From: Tepidanaerobacter syntrophicus | Lineage (GTDB): Bacteria; Bacillota; Thermosediminibacteria; Thermosediminibacterales; Tepidanaerobacteraceae | Direction of reading: 5' to 3' | DNA: 64,000 nucleotides | NCBI RefSeq assembly: GCF_001485475.2 | Contig: NZ_DF977003.1 | Location: forward strand, 124,001 to 188,000 | In this document: in pieces, positions 17,702 through 27,600 of the stretch | How positions within the stretch are numbered: the first letter of the stretch is position 1 | How the letters are laid out: every line of letters starts with the position of its first letter | Translations under genes and position numbers: made by a program | Notes under the pieces: model-generated | The model's input: only the letters and a program-made list of their open reading frames with translations | Database searches by the model: none | Told to the model about the DNA's origin: nothing

Positions 17702-17856
17702 ACTAATATAAATAAGTCAAATCCAGATAGGGGCAGATGCAAAAGCTATAAATAGCAAATCATAATATCTTATCTTTTACAACAATGTTTTCAAACTCGA
17801 GTCTTACTTAAGGAATAAATTAAGACAACCCCTGATTTTAAAGAGGAGGATAACAC

Positions 17857-19260
17857 ATGGAAAAGGAAAATCAATGTACTGAAAATAAAGAATTATTGCC
17901 TATGCTGGATTCAGAAAGAACAATGTCGCTAGGAGATTATACTATTTTATGGGCTGGAATGACTATTAACATAGTCGGATTTAGCTTAGGTGCCCAATAT
18001 TATAACGGAGGAAAAGGCTTATCACCTTGGACCGTGGTTTGGGTTATGCTAATAGGATATGCCATAGTGACATTTTTTACTATTCTAATAGGAGAGATTG
18101 GAACAAGCTATGGAATTCCTTTCGTGGTTTATAGCCGTGCGCCATTTGGATATAAAGGAGCGCGCGTTGCCGGATTATTACGTGCTATACCCGGCATTTA
18201 CTGGTTTGGATTTTTAACCTTTATAGGAGCAGAAGCTATGAATTATATGATGAGTATAATTTTTCCTGGTTTTAACAATTTAACTTTAATGATTATAGCA
18301 TTTGCTATTATGCAAATAGTAAATGCTATGTATGGGTTAGAAGCCATGGCAAAACTTGATTGGATTGCTATACCAAGCTTAGGAATATTGTTTAGTGCAA
18401 TTTTAATTATGATTCTCAAAAAATATAATGTTTCAATTCCTGACATCATGTCAGCTAAAGCTAGTGGCGGCTATTCAATTCCATACGCAATAGCAGGCAT
18501 TGCCGGCGGATGGATAACAATGGCGTTAAATGGATGTGATTTAACCAGAAAAATAAAGCGGGATAAGAATTATGAAAAAATGAGTTTCTTGCAGCGCAAT
18601 CGTAGAGCAATTTTTGGTCAAGTGATTGGTTTAATGCTAGTAGGAGTATTAACGATGTTAGTTGGTATGGCAGCTGGCATTACTTCTGGCTATTGGGATT
18701 TGAATGAAGTCATAAATGATTTATTTACAAATAAAGTAAGCCTCATTTTATGTTATATATGCGTAGTATTTGCCCAGTGGTCAACTAATACAGCAGCTAA
18801 TCTATTACCTCCATCGTTAGTTATGTTGAGCATTTTTCCAAAAATGAAATATTCAGTTAGTACTATTATATGCGGCGTGATATCAGTAGCTATTCTGCCA
18901 TGGACAATACAGGATTCGGGTGGGTTTCTTATAAATATCCAAAATTGGATATCGCAATTGCTAGGTCCCATCATAGGTATTGTATTAGCTGATTATTATC
19001 TCATACGTAAATGCAAGGTAAATGTTACAGATTTGTATAAACCCGGAGGAGAGTATGAATATAATAATGGTTATAATATGAGTGCTTTTGCTGCATTAAT
19101 TATTTCATTTATAATAGGTTTATTTTTTGAAGGCTATGCGTTCTTTGTAGGGCTTTTTTTGAGCATATTCGTATATTATATTCTGATGAAATATTACACT
19201 TTAAAGAAATATAATCCAGATATTGGCAAAGAGATCTCATTTTATCCTGATAATAATTGA
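17857..19260 (+). CDS. NCS1-family cytosine/purine/hydantoin permease
   Basis: 467 residues, about 12 hydrophobic segments, beginning with a short hydrophilic N-terminus. The NCS1 signature region SLGDYTILWAGMTINIVGFSLGAQ and the helix AIAGIAGGWITMALNGCD are typical of CodB/Mhp1-type transporters for nucleobases or hydantoins. AGAGGAGG precedes ATG 17857. It is 155 bp after the hydantoinase, and that gap shows no clear terminator, so co-transcription is plausible. A hydantoin or ureide substrate fits the neighbours. Confidence 0.9.
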   Translation: MEKENQCTENKELLPMLDSERTMSLGDYTILWAGMTINIVGFSLGAQYYNGGKGLSPWTVVWVMLIGYAIVTFFTILIGEIGTSYGIPFVVYSRAPFGYKGARVAGLLRAIPGIYWFGFLTFIGAEAMNYMMSIIFPGFNNLTLMIIAFAIMQIVNAMYGLEAMAKLDWIAIPSLGILFSAILIMILKKYNVSIPDIMSAKASGGYSIPYAIAGIAGGWITMALNGCDLTRKIKRDKNYEKMSFLQRNRRAIFGQVIGLMLVGVLTMLVGMAAGITSGYWDLNEVINDLFTNKVSLILCYICVVFAQWSTNTAANLLPPSLVMLSIFPKMKYSVSTIICGVISVAILPWTIQDSGGFLINIQNWISQLLGPIIGIVLADYYLIRKCKVNVTDLYKPGGEYEYNNGYNMSAFAALIISFIIGLFFEGYAFFVGLFLSIFVYYILMKYYTLKKYNPDIGKEISFYPDNN

Positions 19261-19289
19261 AGAAATTTAAAAATTTCCTATAATTTGAG

Positions 19290-19511
19290 ATATATAAAAA
19301 TGCTTCAAATACTAACAAATGCCGCGGCATGGTCACTTTCATTCTCGTACAAGGAAAAATTATCCCATTTAACCTCGGGATGCATGGGATTGTAATGGGG
19401 CTTATTGTTTCCGGCCTGCTCACAGTTTTTGTAAGTTTAGCAACTCCAAAACCTCCAAAGAAAGTTATAGAAGTTTTTTGGGGCAAATCAAAGCCAAATG
19501 AATTAATTTAG
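19290..19511 (+). pseudogene. Remnant of sodium:solute symporter C-terminus
   Basis: A 60-residue open stretch (from 19329) reads MVTFILVQGKIIPFNLGMHG and GLIVSGLLTVFVSLATPKPP. This is the last helix and tail typical of SSS-family symporters. No ribosome site or N-terminal body exists, and the upstream bases give related TNAAAWS-like coding only in another frame. This suggests a truncated and frameshifted relic. The family assignment is from pattern only. Confidence 0.6.
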
Positions 19512-19522
19512 ATAAAATTCCC

Positions 19523-19551
19523 TTGAAAATATAATCTTTATATGATATCAT
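19523..19551 (+). promoter_or_regulatory. Sigma-A promoter of riboflavin operon
   Basis: TTGAAA (19523-19528), a 17-base spacer and TATCAT (19546-19551), 40 bp before the FMN riboswitch. It gives a leader of about 240 nt. Confidence 0.6.
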
Positions 19552-19590
19552 GACTCATAATCAATTCAAAACTTAAAAATTTTAAAAAAC

Positions 19591-19716
19591 AACCTTCAGG
19601 GCGGGGTGAAATTCCCCACCGGCGGTAAGCTCGAGAGAGTAAGCCCGCGAACTCCGATGTGGAGCCGATTTGGTGCAAATCCAAAGCCGACAGTATAGTC
19701 TGGATGGAAGAAGGTT
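19591..19716 (+). ncRNA. FMN riboswitch (RFN element)
   Basis: The conserved blocks are all present: CTTCAGGGCGGGGTGAAATT, CCCCACCGGCGGTAAG, AGCCCGCGA, GATTTGGTGCAAATCC, AAGCCGACAGTATAGTCTGG and the closing GAAGAAGG helix strand (AACCTTC pairs with GAAGGTT). It senses FMN and precedes the rib genes. A terminator hairpin follows, so control is probably by transcription attenuation. Confidence 0.97.
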
Positions 19717-19740
19717 CATTATATTTTTATAGATCTATTT

Positions 19741-19775
19741 GCCCTGGAGAATGTATTTTCCGGGGCATTTTTATT
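19741..19775 (+). terminator. Riboswitch expression-platform terminator
   Basis: GCCCTGGAGAA and TTTTCCGGGGC form a GC-rich stem with G-U pairs around a TGTA loop. ATTTTTATTTT follows. It lies 24 bp after the FMN aptamer and before ribD, so it should form when FMN is bound. Confidence 0.85.
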
Positions 19776-19798
19776 TTACATAAAAAGCGAGGGATTTT

Positions 19799-20881
19799 AT
19801 GGAAACTGATGAGTACTTTATGCAAAGGGCATTGGAACTTGCAGAAAAGGGTAGAAAAACAACGGGAGAAAATCCCATGGTAGGTGCAGTTATCGTAAAA
19901 GAAGGCAAAATCATAGGAGAAGGTTATCATAAAAAGGCTGGAGGATCTCATGCAGAAATAGAGGCTTTAAAGGAAGCCGGAATTAATGCAAAAGGAGCAA
20001 CTATTTATGTAAATCTGGAACCTTGCTGTCACTATGGGAAAACGCCACCTTGCACTGAAGCACTGATAAAAGCCCAAATAGCAAGAGTAGTTGCGGCTAT
20101 AGAAGATCCCAATTCAAAAGTTGCCGGAAAAGGGTTTTCACAATTACAAAATGCCGGGATAGAAGTTTCAGTAGGTGTTCTAAAGGATAAAGCATCAAAG
20201 TTAAATGAAGTTTTTATTAAAAACATTTCCGAACAAATCCCCTTTGTGACAGCAAAAATAGCTCAGAGCATTGACGGAAAGATTGCCCTATCTTCAGGAA
20301 AGTCAAAATGGATAACATGTGATGCTGCCAGAAAAAGGGGCCATGAAATAAGAAGCATGTATGATGGTATTTTGGTAGGTATAGGGACGGTTTTAGCAGA
20401 TGATCCGATCCTTGACTGCCGTCTTGCAAATAACTCGGCAAGTCCGGTGAAGATAGTCTTGGATTCATCGGCTGCAATTCCTATAGAGTCAAGACTTTTG
20501 CAGGGCAAGGATAAGGTTATTTTAGCTACTACAGCACAAGCTGACAAAGGGCGTTTGAAAAAACTTGAGGAAATAGGTGCAGAAATTGTAACGACATCTC
20601 AAGATAAAGTAAACCTTAAGGAACTACTGAAAGCTCTCTATAATAAGGGAATTTACAGTATTTTGGTGGAAGGAGGCGCCCAGGTATTTACTTCATTTCT
20701 TATAGAAGGGCTTTTGGATAAAATAATAGTTTTCATTTCGCCAAAGATCATCGGAGGTGATGGCAAAGATTATGTAGGAAATCTTTTTCTAAGGGAAATG
20801 AAAGATATATATGATTTTTATATTGACCATGTGGAAAAAGCCGGTGATGATGTGATGCTCGCGATGTATCCTAAAAAATGA
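19799..20881 (+). CDS. ribD: Bifunctional riboflavin deaminase/reductase RibD
   Basis: 360 residues. The N-terminal deaminase has the zinc motif HAEIEAL (GGSHAEIEALKEAG) and PCCHYGKTPPCTEAL. The C-terminal reductase has VTAKIAQSIDGKIALSSGKSKWI and LVEGGAQVFTSFL. It deaminates and reduces the pyrimidine intermediate from GTP cyclohydrolase II. First gene after the riboswitch. The ribosome site is weak (GCGAGGG), as often in riboswitch-controlled leaders. Confidence 0.97.
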   Translation: METDEYFMQRALELAEKGRKTTGENPMVGAVIVKEGKIIGEGYHKKAGGSHAEIEALKEAGINAKGATIYVNLEPCCHYGKTPPCTEALIKAQIARVVAAIEDPNSKVAGKGFSQLQNAGIEVSVGVLKDKASKLNEVFIKNISEQIPFVTAKIAQSIDGKIALSSGKSKWITCDAARKRGHEIRSMYDGILVGIGTVLADDPILDCRLANNSASPVKIVLDSSAAIPIESRLLQGKDKVILATTAQADKGRLKKLEEIGAEIVTTSQDKVNLKELLKALYNKGIYSILVEGGAQVFTSFLIEGLLDKIIVFISPKIIGGDGKDYVGNLFLREMKDIYDFYIDHVEKAGDDVMLAMYPKK

Positions 20882-20895
20882 AAGGAAGGTGCTAA

Positions 20896-21534
20896 GTGTT
20901 TACCGGAATTATAGAAGAAGTTGGAGAGATATCCAATCTGCAGCATAAAACCAGCGGAGCTATGCTGCAGATTTCCTGCAAGAAAATCCTTGATGGCCTT
21001 AAACACGGTGACAGTATTGCGGTAAATGGTGTATGTCTTACCGTAAAAGATTTAAACAAAGCTGGATTTTCAGCTGATATAATGCCTGCGACCTTAGAAA
21101 GCACAAATTTGGGGAAACTTCTGCCAAAAAGTAAGGTAAATCTTGAAAGAGCTTTGAAGGTATCAGGCAGATTAGACGGTCATATTGTTCAAGGGCATAT
21201 TGATGGGGTTGGCGCTATTTGCGAAATTAAAAAGAGTGATGAATTCTTTACAATCCATATTGCTGCAAAACAAGAGCTTTTAAAATACATAGTTTTAAAA
21301 GGCTCAGTAGCTATTGATGGAATAAGCCTTACAGTGCAGGAGGTAAGAAGTGAAAGTTTTGGGGTTTCTATTATTCCCACTACTTTAAACAGCACTGCAC
21401 TCGGCTCTAAGAAGCCGGGCGACCTGGTAAATATAGAAACGGATATTATAGGTAAATATGTTGAAAAGTTTTTAAGGCAAGAGAAATGCAATGAAACAAT
21501 GACCATGGAAAAACTTATTTCTCTTGGATACTGA
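20896..21534 (+). CDS. ribE: Riboflavin synthase alpha chain
   Basis: GTG start at 20896 after AAGGAAGG. 212 residues made of two homologous lumazine-binding barrels: [12 protein letters not shown]... with VNGVCLTV, and [11 protein letters not shown] with [11 protein letters not shown]. It dismutates two 6,7-dimethyl-8-ribityllumazine molecules to riboflavin. It lies 14 bp after ribD. Confidence 0.97.
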   Translation: MFTGIIEEVGEISNLQHKTSGAMLQISCKKILDGLKHGDSIAVNGVCLTVKDLNKAGFSADIMPATLESTNLGKLLPKSKVNLERALKVSGRLDGHIVQGHIDGVGAICEIKKSDEFFTIHIAAKQELLKYIVLKGSVAIDGISLTVQEVRSESFGVSIIPTTLNSTALGSKKPGDLVNIETDIIGKYVEKFLRQEKCNETMTMEKLISLGY

Positions 21535-21553
21535 AGAGATAGGGGAGATTAGA

Positions 21554-22756
21554 TTGGAAAACAATTTTTATTTTAATACCATAGAAGAAGCCGTTGAAGA
21601 TATTCGTACGGGCAAGATGATAATAGTAGTTGATGATGAAAACCGCGAAAACGAGGGAGACCTTTTGATGGCAGCTGAAATGGCAAGCCCACAAAGCATA
21701 AACTTTATGGCGACTTTTGCCAAAGGTCTTATTTGTGCGCCGATTACCGAGGAAAGGGCAAAACAATTAAAGTTTACACCTATGGTAGAAAAAAATACTG
21801 ACAATATGGGGACGGCTTTTACTGTATCAGTGGATCATATTGGCACTTCAACGGGAATTTCGGCATATGACAGAGCCCTAACCGCAAAAGCACTGACATA
21901 CGCCAAGGCAAAGCCTGAAGATTTCCGGCGGCCGGGCCATATTTTTCCGCTTGAGGCAAAACCCGGCGGAGTGCTGCGAAGAGCAGGCCATACCGAAGCT
22001 GCGGTAGATATGGCGAACCTGGCAGGGCTTTACCCGGCAGGAGTTATTTGTGAGATCATGAAGGACGATGGCAAAATGGCAAGGCTCCCTGAACTTATGG
22101 AATTTTCGAAAACACACAATATAAAAATTATTACTATTGAGGAACTGATAAAATATAGAAAAACAAGGGAAAAGCTTGTTGAAAAAACTGCCGAGGCAGA
22201 CTTACCAACGGATTACGGTTATTTCAGGCTTTACTGCTACGAAGATATCATAACAAAGGAAAACCACGTAGCTTTAGTTAAGGGAGATATAAACGAGGAA
22301 GATACACCCCTTATAAGGGTCCATTCCGAATGCCTTACAGGAGATGTATTTGCCTCTCGCCGATGCGACTGCGGACTACAATTAAAAAGCTCATTAGAAC
22401 AGATTCAGCGTGAAGGCAAAGGCATACTTCTTTACATGCGGCAGGAGGGGCGAGGGATAGGTCTTGCAAATAAGATAAAGGCATACAGTCTGCAGGATAA
22501 AGGCCTTGATACCGTAGAAGCCAACGAAGAATTAGGCTTTGCAGCAGATCTTAGAGATTATGGCATAGGCGCTCAAATACTAAGGGACTTGGGCATAAGA
22601 AAAATGCGGCTTTTAACCAATAACCCAAAGAAACTCATTGGGCTTTCGGGATACGGTCTTACTGTTACGGAATGTGTTCCTATAAAAATAAAACCTAATG
22701 AATATAACATGAAATATTTAGCTACAAAAAAAGAAAAAATGGGCCACTGGCTTTAA
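21554..22756 (+). CDS. ribBA: Bifunctional DHBP synthase/GTP cyclohydrolase II RibBA
   Basis: N-terminal 3,4-dihydroxybutanone-4-phosphate synthase ([44 protein letters not shown]) fused to C-terminal GTP cyclohydrolase II. The latter has zinc ligands [15 protein letters not shown] and the stretch [19 protein letters not shown]. Start TTG 21554 is chosen because AGGGGAG lies 7 bases upstream. The longer in-frame TTG 21524 overlaps ribE and has no site. 400 residues, the usual fusion length. Confidence 0.97.
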   Translation: MENNFYFNTIEEAVEDIRTGKMIIVVDDENRENEGDLLMAAEMASPQSINFMATFAKGLICAPITEERAKQLKFTPMVEKNTDNMGTAFTVSVDHIGTSTGISAYDRALTAKALTYAKAKPEDFRRPGHIFPLEAKPGGVLRRAGHTEAAVDMANLAGLYPAGVICEIMKDDGKMARLPELMEFSKTHNIKIITIEELIKYRKTREKLVEKTAEADLPTDYGYFRLYCYEDIITKENHVALVKGDINEEDTPLIRVHSECLTGDVFASRRCDCGLQLKSSLEQIQREGKGILLYMRQEGRGIGLANKIKAYSLQDKGLDTVEANEELGFAADLRDYGIGAQILRDLGIRKMRLLTNNPKKLIGLSGYGLTVTECVPIKIKPNEYNMKYLATKKEKMGHWL

Positions 22757-22777
22757 AAACAGGGAGGAGAATGTTAC

Positions 22778-23248
22778 ATGTCAAAAATAATCGAAGGTAA
22801 ACTTATAGCTGAAAACTTAAAGTTCGGAATTGTTGTAAGTAGATTCAATGATTTTTTTACAAAAAAACTGTTGGAAGGCGCCGAAGATACACTCATACGC
22901 CATGGCGCAGCAGAAGAAGATATTGAAATTGCATGGGTGCCGGGAGGATTTGAAATTCCCCTTGCTGCAAAGCTTATGGCCGAGAGTAAAAAGTATGACG
23001 CGGTTATATGTCTTGGAGCTGTGATACGGGGAGCTACGCCTCATTTTGAATATATATCCTCTGAAGCTGCAAAAGGTGTGGCACAAGTATCCCTGCAAAC
23101 CCAGGTGCCCACAATCTTTGGAATTATAACCACTGACACATTAGAACAAGCCATCGAAAGAGCAGGGACAAAAGCAGGAAACAAAGGAAGCGAAGCTGCT
23201 CTTAGCGCTATAGAAATGGCCAATCTTAAAAAGCAGTTGAATTTCTAA
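22778..23248 (+). CDS. ribH: 6,7-dimethyl-8-ribityllumazine synthase
   Basis: 156 residues with the lumazine synthase landmarks: [53 protein letters not shown] (catalytic His) and [25 protein letters not shown] precedes ATG 22778. Last gene of the FMN-controlled rib operon. Confidence 0.97.
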   Translation: MSKIIEGKLIAENLKFGIVVSRFNDFFTKKLLEGAEDTLIRHGAAEEDIEIAWVPGGFEIPLAAKLMAESKKYDAVICLGAVIRGATPHFEYISSEAAKGVAQVSLQTQVPTIFGIITTDTLEQAIERAGTKAGNKGSEAALSAIEMANLKKQLNF

Positions 23249-23264
23249 AAAATAATTAATAAAT

Positions 23265-23303
23265 TAGACCCATTTTACTGAAAAGGTAAGATGGGTCTTT
23301 AAA
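23265..23303 (+). terminator. Terminator of rib operon
   Basis: GACCCAT (from 23267) pairs with ATGGGTC across TTTACTGAAAAGGTAAG, with TTTAC/GGTAA giving extra pairing. A TTTAAAAT tail follows. It lies between convergent genes. Confidence 0.75.
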
Positions 23304-23312
23304 ATACAAACT

Positions 23313-23822
23313 TTAATTATTGCCCGTATTTCCATGGCTACCGCTGTTTCTGTGATTTACCTGATATATGTAATATGCTATGGCAATTATTGCACCCGCA
23401 ATAATTGGATCTACGTTTTCTACATATCCTGCAACATCCATGCCGATTACATCTCCGCCTAGACGCCCTGTAACCTGATTATCGGCAATTTCAATATTTA
23501 CTTCGAATCCGATTACAGGGCCGCCACATCGGCCGCATACGGAATTACCTCGAGCTTCAAGATCTAAGTCATAACCGTCAATCACTCCACCTATTCGCAC
23601 CAAGAGAAAATCAGGGCCAATTTTTCCTTCAATATTTTTTCCGACTATTGCCCCACCTAGCCTTCCTGCTATAGATCCTTCCTCCATAGAGTAGTTTACA
23701 TTTATATCATTTCCAAGAATTGCGCCGCCAATTCTGCCGGAAATCACACCATCTTCAATACTGGCATCCACATCATATCCGCCTATGGCACCGCCGATTC
23801 TTCCCGAAACTTTTCCCATCAC
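23313..23822 (-). CDS. Unknown repeat protein, GRIGG-type 22-residue repeats
   Basis: 169 residues, family not recognised. About six consecutive units of 21-24 residues share the frame [S/A/T]GR(I/L)GG-x-(I/V)-x-G-x-(D/N)-(I/V/L), at residues about 6, 28, 52, 75, 96 and 118. The units alternate short hydrophobic beta-like stretches with glycines, which suggests a beta-solenoid. The tail has a hydrophobic helix (IIAGAIIAIAYYIYQ) and a short Ser/Gly/Asn/His end, possibly a membrane anchor. Unit 5 has a CGRCGG variant with two cysteines. AAAGGAG precedes the GTG/ATG start pair at 23822/23819. It stands alone, convergent with ribH and divergent from the BREX-like operon. Confidence 0.75.
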   Translation of the reverse strand: MMGKVSGRIGGAIGGYDVDASIEDGVISGRIGGAILGNDINVNYSMEEGSIAGRLGGAIVGKNIEGKIGPDFLLVRIGGVIDGYDLDLEARGNSVCGRCGGPVIGFEVNIEIADNQVTGRLGGDVIGMDVAGYVENVDPIIAGAIIAIAYYIYQVNHRNSGSHGNTGNN

Positions 23823-24094
23823 AATCTTTTCTCCTTTAGCTGCATTTAGATTTAAATTGAAACTTTATAATCTAGCACAAATGTCTCCAGACCGTACAGC
23901 AAGTATATTGTACAGCATATAGCCTAATAAATAAAGGTAACAACTAACTAGTTTTAATAAGGAAACTTCGTTTCACAATATCTTTATAACTTTTCAAGAA
24001 GGATTTTTTCAAATTATAACGAAATATAAATATTAAGTAATAAAATTAGATATAAACGTCTTAAAAATTGAATGAAAAAATAGGAGGTAATTTT

Positions 24095-24580
24095 ATGCAT
24101 CTACCGGATGAGGTAACAAATGCACTTATGATTTTTTCACATAAGTTCTACCAACTACTTCTAATTGCCGGTGACGATTCGCATAAAAAAAGCCTCCTTT
24201 TAAAGCAGATAGCTGAAAGCGGCAACTATGCTTATGTAAACCTTAACCTCGCCCTGTCAGAACGCTTGATGATGATTCCAAGCCATGAACGCAGCTTATT
24301 TGTGAATCAGTGCATTGATGAAATCATAAATGGCATCAGTGCTGAAACAGTTATTTTTGACCACATCGAAATACTGTTTGAAAAACCGCTAAATACAGAC
24401 CCTATGGCACTTCTAAAAAATATCTCGCGGCACAGAAAACTCATATCTGATTGGCCAGGCATCATCAAAGATGATATTCTGATTTATGCTAAACCAGGCC
24501 ATCCAGAATATATAAAATATCCTATTGAGGTCGATTATACAATTATTGATATAGACCAGAACTATAAGGCTAGTTTTTAA
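24095..24580 (+). CDS. brxF: BREX type 3 protein BrxF
   Basis: 161 residues from ATG 24095, preceded by AGGAGG (24082-24087) with a spacer of 7. An upstream in-frame TTG lacks a site. It has the small P-loop-NTPase-like layout of BrxF: LLLIAGDDSHKKSLLLKQI at the Walker A place, where GDDSHKKS is a degenerate P-loop. The family-like middle PMALLKNISRHRKLI-DWPG and the end IYAKPGHPEYIKYP are also present. First gene of the BREX-like operon. In BREX-3 loci brxF precedes brxC, as here. With the P-loop altered, ATP binding may be weak or lost. Confidence 0.82.
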   Translation: MHLPDEVTNALMIFSHKFYQLLLIAGDDSHKKSLLLKQIAESGNYAYVNLNLALSERLMMIPSHERSLFVNQCIDEIINGISAETVIFDHIEILFEKPLNTDPMALLKNISRHRKLISDWPGIIKDDILIYAKPGHPEYIKYPIEVDYTIIDIDQNYKASF

Positions 24581-24624
24581 CCGCCGCTTTTGAAATGACT
24601 AGATTAATAGAGGGAGTGTTTCCA

Positions 24625-27600
24625 GTGAAATACAGGGAACTTGTCAGTTTTGATCCGGTAGAATCCGTTATAAAATTGGTAGAAGCAGACCAGCCTCAGG
24701 AGGCTATGAGGCTGGTTAAAACTTATGTAATGTCAGATAGTATGGCAAAAACATTAAAAGACATAGTTATTCCACAGCTGCAGTTCGAAAATTCCTTTGA
24801 TAATAAGGGTATATTTATCGTTGGCAACTATGGCACGGGTAAATCTCATCTAATGTCAGTAATATCTGCCATAGCCGAAGATAAAAAGATGCTTGAGCTG
24901 GTAAATAACCAAATATTTCAAGAAGCAGCTCAAAGCATTGCCGGCAAATTTGAAGTCTTGAGGTTTGAAATCGGCACTTCAAAGATGGACCTTCGAGACT
25001 TAGTTATAGGGCACCTGGAGAAAGATTTGGCAAAAAGAGGCATCGACTACCGTTTCCCATCCATGGAGGAAGTCCCTAATACTAAAGATTACCTTTTAGA
25101 GATGATGGCACTATTTCAAGAAAAATATCCTGATAAAGGTTATTTGATAGTTGCGGATGAATTTCTGGATTACCTTCGAGGCCTTACCGAACAAAAAGTA
25201 GTCCTTGCGCTTAATTTTCTTCGCGAAATCGGCGAAATTTCAAAGAGCTGCAGGCTACGTTTCATGGCAGGGGTTCAAGAATCCCTTTTTGACAGCGGGC
25301 AGTTTGCATTTGTTGCCGACTCACTTAGACGTGTAAGGGATAGATACGAACAAGTAGTAATCCGGAAGCAGGACATATCTTTTGTTGTATCAGAGCGGAT
25401 ACTAAAAAAAGATGAACGGCAAAAGGCGTGGATACGAGAACACCTGACCAAGTTTTCCCATCTATATTCAAATATGGCTGATAGATTGGAAGATTATGTA
25501 AATCTATATCCAATTCATCCGGCGTATATAGAAATCTTCGAAAAAGTTTACATAGCAGAAAAACGAGAGGTTTTAAAGACCATAACACATACTATCAAAA
25601 AAATCTTAGACAAAGATGTTCCTGAAAACGAGACCGGAATCATCTCATATGACTCATACTGGGAGTATATAAAGGAAAATATTTCCGTGCGCTCAGACCC
25701 CGACCTTCGGGAGGTAGTGGAAAAAAGCAATGTATTAGAAGACCTTATACTAAAATCATATACAAGGCCTCAGTACCGACCCATAGCTCTGCGAATCATC
25801 CACGCTTTAAGTGTTCACAGACTAACTACTGGCGATATCAATGCACCCATTGGCATAACTGTCGATAACATGAAGGATGACCTTTGTATATATACACCTA
25901 TGCCTGAAGTAGAGGAAAGTTTTTTAAAGACTACGGTAGAAACAGCGGTCCGGGAAATCTTAAAGACCGTTAGCGGTCAATTTATCTCTTATAACCGAGA
26001 TAACGAGCAGTACTATCTGGATTTAAAGAAAGATATAGATTATGATGCAAAAATTCAAGCAAAAGCCGATTTCATGGATGATGATATGCTCAATAAATAC
26101 TATTATGACGCACTGCTTAAGGTATTGAACTGGGAAAGGCCTGAACATAAAACCGGCCGAAGGATATGGCAGTATGAGATTATTTGGGAGGATAAGAAGG
26201 TTGAGCGATATGGTTATCTGTTCTTTGGCGCTCCCAATGAACGCACTACTGCTCAACCTCCTAGAGATTTTTACATATATTTTTTACGCCCATATGGCAA
26301 CAACGTCTATCAAGGTGAAATTGAGAAAGATGAGGTAATATTTGAATTCATAAACAGAGATGAAAAAGTTGATGAATATATAAAGCTGTATGCTGCTTCT
26401 ATGGAACTTGCAATGGTATCTTCAGCAGATAGTAAACAGACTTATTTTAAAAAAGCCGAAGGTTATCTAAAGGCAATCGTTCAGTGGATAAAAGAACATG
26501 TCAAGGAGTGCTTTATAGTAAAGACCGCTGGCGAGCAACAGACTATACAGTACTGGCTAAAAGGTAAAGCTGCCGAAGAGCATACCGTAAAGGAATTTGT
26601 GGATATGACTGCTTCTGCATGTCTTTCGGCTTATTTTAATGATAAATACCCTTATTACCCAAAATTTTATACACAAGTAACACAAGAGAATATGAAAGAA
26701 CTTTTTAAAGCAGGATTAAACTATCTTGCCGGAAGAAAAAATGAACTGGGCGCCAAAGTGCTAGATTCTCTGGGACTTTTGGAAGGTGATATGATTGCAC
26801 CGGAAAAATCAATTTATGCACGCCATTACATCAAGCTTTTAGAAAATTTGCCGGAAAAACATGTGCTAAACAGAGAAGATGTCTTAGAATATTTAAGTGA
26901 AGTTACACTTGATAAAGAATTTCAATTAGAAGATGTATGGGTCACATTGATACTTTGTGCATTAGTATATAGTGGTCATGCTACTTTGACCATTTCTGGA
27001 CATACTTTCGATGCTACAAAAATGGAAGAAATCGCTGCCGCCAATCCTGCAGATTTAATTTTATTCAAATACTGTCAGGTGCCAGAAGGTGTTCCTGTAA
27101 AAATATTAAAAAAACTTTTTGAAGGGTTGGGGCTGCCGCCTGGTCAAATAACTAATCCCAACACGCGAGAAGCCGCTATAGAAAAAATGCTTGTTCGAAC
27201 AGAGGAATTGACCAAAAGGGTAATCGAAACACAGCAATTTCTCATAAGCAATTTGGCACTTTGGGATAAACTTGCAATAGACGAAGCTACAAAAGAAAAC
27301 TATAAGGAAAGCTTAAAAACGCTAAAGGATTTCCTTGATGCCATAAAACAATATAACACCCCTGCAAAGTTAAAGAACTTCAGGTTTTCAGAAGATGAGG
27401 TAGCAAGTTCCTTAGCTAACATTGAAATAATGCAAGAAATCTTGAATATAAGGGATTTTAAACTAAAAGTTGATCCTTATGTATCCTATCTTACACGTAC
27501 ATGTATGATACTTAGTGATGATAAGTGGAATCAAAAAGTCCAAAAGGTCCGAGTTGAGGTACTAGACAAGGTACAAAAGCCGCAGGAACTGACAGATGCG

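Noticed and set aside
17702-17856. Possible sigma-54 promoter before the NCS1 permease
   Set aside because: The GG near 17730 is not followed by GC at the required 10-base spacing.
19659-19883. 74-codon ORF over the riboflavin leader
   Set aside because: It runs through the FMN aptamer and terminator into ribD in another frame. The RNA structure explains the sequence.
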